63,718 nt of DNA from Scytonema sp. UIC 10036 (GTDB lineage Bacteria; Cyanobacteriota; Cyanobacteriia; Cyanobacteriales; Nostocaceae): the NCBI RefSeq assembly GCF_009725235.1, contig NZ_WJFC01000062.1, forward strand, positions 1 to 63,718, read 5' to 3'. The notes under the pieces are model-generated. The model did no database searches and was not told where the DNA came from. It saw only the letters and a program-made list of their open reading frames with translations. A program made the position numbers and the translations under genes. Of this stretch, positions 59,779 to 63,718 are shown in pieces. The first letter of the stretch is position 1. Every line of letters begins with the position of its first letter.

Positions 59779-60813
59779 ATGGATTCTAATTTAGAGCAAT
59801 TTGCCAGTGATAATTCCTCCGGTATTTGCCCGGAAGCATTGGAATACACGATTAAAGCAAACCAGGGTAGCGTTCCTGCCTATGGAAATGATATATGGAC
59901 TCAGAAAGCTGCAGACGGTTTTCGAGAGTTGTTTGAAATTGATTGTGAGATATTTTTTGTTTTTAATGGCACTGCTGCTAACTCATTAGCATTGGCTTCA
60001 TTGTGCCAGTCTTACCACAGCGTTATCTGCCACGAAACCGCACACATTGAAACTGATGAATGTGGTGCTCCTGAATTTGCTTCTAATGGCTCTAAGCTTC
60101 TACTAGCAAAGGGACCAAATGGCAAGTTAACCCCAGATGCAATAGAAGCAATTGTTAATAAAAGAACTGACATACATTATCCCAAACCAAAAGTGATTAG
60201 TCTGACGCAAGCAACAGAATTAGGGACTCTCTATTCTACAGATGAGTTGCTTGCTATTCAGTCTATTGCCAAAAAGTACAATTTAAAAATTCATGTGGAT
60301 GGAGCACGATTTGCTAATGCAGTGGTTTCAATAAATAAAAGCCCTGCCGAATTAACATGGAAAAGTGGGGTAGATGTTTTGTGTTTTTGCGGCACAAAAA
60401 ATGGTATGGCAATGGGAGAAGCCATTATTTTTTTTAATAAAACTTTAGCAGAAGATTTTGCTTATCGTTGCAAACAAGCAGGACAACTAGCATCAAAAAT
60501 GCGCTTTATTGCTGCACCTTGGCTGGGTTTATTAGAAACGGGTGCTTGGCTCAAGAATGCACGTCATGCCAATCAGTGTGCTGAATATTTAGAAAACAAA
60601 TTGTTGCAGATAAGAGGCGTTGAAATCATGTTTCCTAGGGAAGCTAATAGCGTTTTTGTCAAATTGCCCGAACAAGCGATCGCGCAATTACGAGCGAAGA
60701 ACTGGCAGTTTTACACGTTTATTGGTGTTGGAGGAGTGAGGTTTATGTGTTCTTGGAATACAACTCAAGCAAGAATGGATGAATTAATTAATGATATTAA
60801 AGAAGCAATATAA
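59779..60813 (+). CDS. ltaE: Low-specificity threonine aldolase-like PLP enzyme
   Basis: This 344-residue fold-type I PLP enzyme is of the beta-eliminating lyase / threonine aldolase family. His85 and His89 (ICHETAHIETDECGAPEF) stack on and guide the cofactor, IHVDGARFANA (171-181) gives the pyridine-N aspartate, and Lys207 in CFCGTKNGMAMGEA is the Schiff-base lysine. Threonine aldolases split L-threonine to glycine and acetaldehyde. It lies 54 bases after truB and could be co-transcribed, though no functional link is evident. Beta-tyrosinase-type lyase activity is a less likely alternative. Confidence 0.88.
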   Translation: MDSNLEQFASDNSSGICPEALEYTIKANQGSVPAYGNDIWTQKAADGFRELFEIDCEIFFVFNGTAANSLALASLCQSYHSVICHETAHIETDECGAPEFASNGSKLLLAKGPNGKLTPDAIEAIVNKRTDIHYPKPKVISLTQATELGTLYSTDELLAIQSIAKKYNLKIHVDGARFANAVVSINKSPAELTWKSGVDVLCFCGTKNGMAMGEAIIFFNKTLAEDFAYRCKQAGQLASKMRFIAAPWLGLLETGAWLKNARHANQCAEYLENKLLQIRGVEIMFPREANSVFVKLPEQAIAQLRAKNWQFYTFIGVGGVRFMCSWNTTQARMDELINDIKEAI

Positions 60814-60823
60814 GTTTCTGTCT

Positions 60824-61125
60824 TCGATGGGGTGGCAGAACACCCCACTCTCGATGCGGTGGCAGAGCTACCCCACCCTCGATGCGGTGGCAGAGCTACC
60901 CCATCCTCGTTCCCAGGCTCTGCCTGGGAATGCATTCATTGGAGGCTCTGCCTCCTGTATTAGCCTGCCACACGAGGCAGCAGCCCACTAACCTGCATTC
61001 CCAAGCAGAGTCACCAGATGGAGAGTAAAGCCCGCCATTCGATGTTGTGCGGCATAGCCCTACCTACGCCAGCTACGCGAGGCGGAGCCTCGTAGCCTGC
61101 ATTCCCAGGCAGAGCCTGGGAACGA
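60824..61125. repeat. Composite tandem and inverted repeat block
   Basis: Three tandem 27-28-nt units begin TCGATGCGGTGGCAGAGCTA (60824, 60851, 60879). Next comes a hairpin TTCCCAGGC-TCT-GCCTGGGAA (60910-60930) and a second hairpin GGAGGC-TCT-GCCTCC (60941-60955). A perfect 28-nt inverted copy of 60907-60934 occurs at 61098-61125. The block occupies nearly the whole gap between the threonine aldolase and hydrolase genes. No gene is supported in 60814-61161. Confidence 0.85.
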
Positions 61126-61161
61126 GTGACTGAACTAGCTAAAATCGTGATTGGATAGTTT

Positions 61162-62004
61162 ATGGTTAAGAGGATGAACGAAATAACGCGCCGCGAATTT
61201 ATTGTCACTGCTTCTCTAGCGACGGGTTTTGCTTTGGCAGTGCAGCCCGTTTCTGCCAAAGTCATCACCACCAATGCCCAAGGATTGGTTGCTGGTGCGG
61301 TAAAAATTCCCGTTAAAGATGGAACAGTTCCTGCCTATAGAGCAATGCCTGCTACCGGTCAAAATTTCCCAACTGTGTTGGTGATTCAGGAAATTTTTGG
61401 CGTACACGAGCATATCCAGGATGTTTGTCGTCGTTTTGCTAAGTTGGGGTACTTGGCAATTGCACCTGAATTGTTTGTGCGTCAGGGAGATGTCTCGAAG
61501 TTAAGCAACATAGATGAAATTCGTAAGATAGTTGTTAAAGTTCCTGATGCTCAAGTGATGTCCGATCTTGATGCTACGGTGGAATGGGCGGTAAAATCCG
61601 CTAAAGGCAATACCCAACAACTGGGAATTACGGGTTTTTGCTGGGGGGGACGTATTACCTGGCTCTATGCCGCATACAATCCCAAAGTCAAAGCAGGTGT
61701 GGCGTGGTATGGGCGGTTAGTGGGCGATGCTAGCGAATTAACGCCAAAGCATCCTGTTGATGTTGCATCAACTCTGAAAGTCCCCGTGCTCGGACTCTAT
61801 GGCGGCGAAGATACGGGTATACCTATTGCTACAGTAGATCAGATGCGCGAGCAACTGAAATCTAGCGGTAGCAAATCTGAAATTGTTGTTTACCCTGATG
61901 CACCACACGCCTTTTTTGCTGATTATCGTCCTTCCTACCGCGAGAGAGAGGCAAAAGACGGATGGCAACGCCTTCAAGCATGGTTTAAGAAATACGGAGT
62001 ATAA
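61162..62004 (+). CDS. Tat-exported dienelactone-hydrolase-family protein
   Basis: This 280-residue alpha/beta hydrolase has a catalytic triad that is visible: Cys160 in [10 protein letters not shown], the Asp in [10 protein letters not shown] and the His in [14 protein letters not shown]. The N-terminus carries a twin-arginine signal ([12 protein letters not shown], hydrophobic stretch, then VSAK), so it should be exported folded. Dienelactone hydrolases open lactones in aromatic degradation, but exported cyanobacterial members have unknown substrates. The start may be ATG 61162 or the internal Met at codon 5 (61174). Its last 20 bases overlap the convergent sensor gene's end. Confidence 0.88.
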   Translation: MVKRMNEITRREFIVTASLATGFALAVQPVSAKVITTNAQGLVAGAVKIPVKDGTVPAYRAMPATGQNFPTVLVIQEIFGVHEHIQDVCRRFAKLGYLAIAPELFVRQGDVSKLSNIDEIRKIVVKVPDAQVMSDLDATVEWAVKSAKGNTQQLGITGFCWGGRITWLYAAYNPKVKAGVAWYGRLVGDASELTPKHPVDVASTLKVPVLGLYGGEDTGIPIATVDQMREQLKSSGSKSEIVVYPDAPHAFFADYRPSYREREAKDGWQRLQAWFKKYGV

Positions 62005-63718
62005 CTGTAAAGCAAACTTGTCCTGCTCGCAATTCTACATCAATGGAACCGCCCAAATACTCCACCAACTTTCTGACTATTGCTAATTCCAAACCACTGT
62101 TGCTTGGTATTGAGGATTTATGATTGGGAACGCGGTAGAACTTGTCAAATATTTGAGACAGTTCTGATTTGGAAACTTCTGTCCCAGAATAAGACACACT
62201 CAGGTGGATTTTTTCAGATCTCGAGCAAGCAGCAATACTAATGTCACCATTGGAGGTATACCTGTAGGCATTTTGTAATAGCTCATGGAGGACGCGTTCA
62301 AAACAAGATATATCCGTTGTTAGAAGTGGTAGTTCGGGATCGATCTGAACTTTTAAAGTTGGCGGTTGTTCCTGATGTTGTACAACAAAGGCTTCCAAGA
62401 TGTAAGGAATCCAATTATGTAGATCGATAGTTGTCAGTTGCAGGGGACATATACCAGCTTCTAAGTATTGCAAATCTAGCAAATTCTCAATAAAGTAAAG
62501 TTGCCGATCGCACTCCTGCTGCAAATTGATTAAGTACTCTGATGCTTTGCTAACTAGCGCTTCATTATTGGAAATTTCTGCTGCTAGAACTTGGCTCAGT
62601 GATTGGATATCCGTAATAGGCGATCGTAACTCAAGAGAAATGGTACGCAAAAAATTATCTTTGAGTTGATTGAGCTTTTGCAATTCTTCAACCTGTACCT
62701 GTGCCGCTTGATAAAGTCTAGCCTGACGGAGCGCAATAGCACATTGATTGCTCACCTGTAGAATCAATCGAACTTCAAGCTCGTCGAAACTTTTGCCCTC
62801 TGCTTTGAACAACCACAAACTCCCTAAAAAACTTTGGTCATCGAAAATAGGGCAGGCTAAAATCGTGTATCTACAATGTTCCTGTAAAATTGAATTCGGT
62901 TGACACAAACAAAATTGAACGCTTAATCCCTGAAGCAATTGTTGATGGCTCTCTGGCAAACGAACTAATGCTATAATGCTAGCCTTATCTAAAGGAGTTG
63001 ATGTATCCCTAGTATATTCATGGGCAATAGTACAAGTTTTTAACTCGCGATCGCCAATAACAGAATGACACAACTCCAATTCTAAACCAACTGCTAATTC
63101 CTTAACAGATGCTTGCCAAATTTGTTCTTCATCCAGGCGATCGCGAACTTCATCGGTGATGCGTTTCAGCCTTTCTTCAAACTCTAGCGAGCGTTGAAGT
63201 TGAGATGTCCGTTCTACAACTTGGTCTTCAAAAATACTATTTAGCTCTTGCAATCTTGCTTCTATCTGTTGGCGTTCTCGGATTTCTTCCTGTAATTCTT
63301 GATTTTTAGCAAGCAGTTGTTGCTGTTGGTGATAGATAATAAATTGATTTTTAACACGCGCCAAAACTTCCAATTCTTGAAAAGGTTTAGTAATATAGTC
63401 TATACCTCCATTTTCAAAAGCCTTAATTTTATCCGCAGTTTGGTCTAAAGCACTAATAAAAATAATAGGAATATGAGCAGTTTGTTCGTTAGATTTTAAT
63501 TGCTGACACACTTCATAGCCATTTAAATCTGGCATATTAATATCTAGCAAAATCAGTTCAGGCGGTTCTATTTGTGCTGATTGAAGCGCCATTTTTCCAC
63601 TGACAGTTTTTCTGACCTTAAACCCATTTGTTTCTAATATTTTAGCTAGAAGGCGTAAGTTATCTGGTGTATCATCAACTAGTAAAATATGACCTGAATG
63701 ATTCTTTTTACTTTTTAG
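61985..63718 (-). CDS. Receiver-GAF-kinase-like sensor protein, partial at the window edge, degenerate kinase
   Basis: This gene runs off the right edge; an internal ATG lies at 63592, but the frame continues to 63718 with the start of the receiver domain ([20 protein letters not shown]). At least 577 codons are present. Order: receiver (acceptor Asp in [13 protein letters not shown]; Lys in FITKPF-type [10 protein letters not shown]), coiled coil, GAF-like domain (about 190-350), and histidine-kinase dimerisation and ATPase domains. The H-box reads [14 protein letters not shown] with Leu where the phosphorylated His should be. The ATP lid motifs are altered ([19 protein letters not shown]), while the N-box [13 protein letters not shown] remains. 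It is probably a non-phosphorylating pseudokinase with a functional-looking receiver. Confidence 0.85.
   Translation of the reverse strand, partial: LKSKKNHSGHILLVDDTPDNLRLLAKILETNGFKVRKTVSGKMALQSAQIEPPELILLDINMPDLNGYEVCQQLKSNEQTAHIPIIFISALDQTADKIKAFENGGIDYITKPFQELEVLARVKNQFIIYHQQQQLLAKNQELQEEIRERQQIEARLQELNSIFEDQVVERTSQLQRSLEFEERLKRITDEVRDRLDEEQIWQASVKELAVGLELELCHSVIGDRELKTCTIAHEYTRDTSTPLDKASIIALVRLPESHQQLLQGLSVQFCLCQPNSILQEHCRYTILACPIFDDQSFLGSLWLFKAEGKSFDELEVRLILQVSNQCAIALRQARLYQAAQVQVEELQKLNQLKDNFLRTISLELRSPITDIQSLSQVLAAEISNNEALVSKASEYLINLQQECDRQLYFIENLLDLQYLEAGICPLQLTTIDLHNWIPYILEAFVVQHQEQPPTLKVQIDPELPLLTTDISCFERVLHELLQNAYRYTSNGDISIAACSRSEKIHLSVSYSGTEVSKSELSQIFDKFYRVPNHKSSIPSNSGLELAIVRKLVEYLGGSIDVELRAGQVCFTVILRIS

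Noticed and set aside
1..63718. tRNA, rRNA or riboswitch genes
   Set aside because: No cloverleaf-like, rRNA-like or known riboswitch core sequence was seen by eye; a covariance-model scan could still find small RNAs.

Overview
The window looks like chromosomal DNA of a filamentous, probably heterocyst-forming cyanobacterium. The octamer GCGATCGC (HIP1) is scattered throughout. There is a Ycf23/DUF561 protein, a DevBCA-type exporter, a DUF1400 hydrolase and many WD40/PAS/GAF signalling proteins. Gaps are filled with short tandem heptamers (TTAGTTG/ACTAACC type), CCCCTA runs and palindromic repeats. No rRNA or tRNA gene was recognised. The right edge cuts through a sensor-kinase-like gene.

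Layout. 1-7.4 kb holds ordinary genes: a FetB-like permease, a DegT-type aminotransferase, Ycf23, two exported proteins, and a heme-oxygenase-fold enzyme followed by a tiny ORF. 7.7-11.2 kb is a large HTH/NB-ARC/WD40 STAND protein. 11.4-16.1 kb is a devB-devC-devA exporter read leftward and a divergent TetR regulator whose start is frame-disrupted; palindromic operator candidates lie between them. 16.6-20.5 kb has a PAS/GAF/GGDEF/EAL protein and an HD phosphohydrolase.

20.6-37.2 kb is a defence region. It contains a WYL-type regulator resembling the CRISPR-associated TIGR03985 family, an orphan ParA, a 10-repeat CRISPR array, two csx3 genes (the second, an AAA fusion, is frameshifted), and a type III-D operon: cas10, a Cas7-Csx10(Cas5)-helical fusion, a Cas7, csx19, a TIGR03986 RAMP and a CARF effector. 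The gene order resembles type III-Dv, but an out-of-frame junction between the fusion and the next Cas7 suggests a deletion. No cas1, cas2 or cas6 is present. Copies of one short element flank the array in inverted orientation, and another lies after the cas operon. A UPF0175/PIN toxin-antitoxin pair follows.

37.3-43.8 kb holds an Eis-like acetyltransferase, an EamA transporter, a DUF1400 hydrolase and a transposon graveyard: a broken TnpB with a small RHH-like partner, an IS630 fragment and an isochorismatase fragment.

44.2-58.7 kb is the most striking segment, a tight same-strand cluster. It encodes a clostripain-like C11 peptidase, a small peptidase-co-occurring-type protein, a 2296-residue caspase / STAND NTPase / lipase-like / degenerate CHAT protein, a CHAT protein with an intact His/Cys pair, a coiled-coil protein, a beta-propeller protein and a lidless Hsp70. 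It reads as an NTP-controlled protease-cascade conflict or cell-death system. truB, a threonine aldolase, a Tat-type dienelactone hydrolase and the partial sensor gene close the window.
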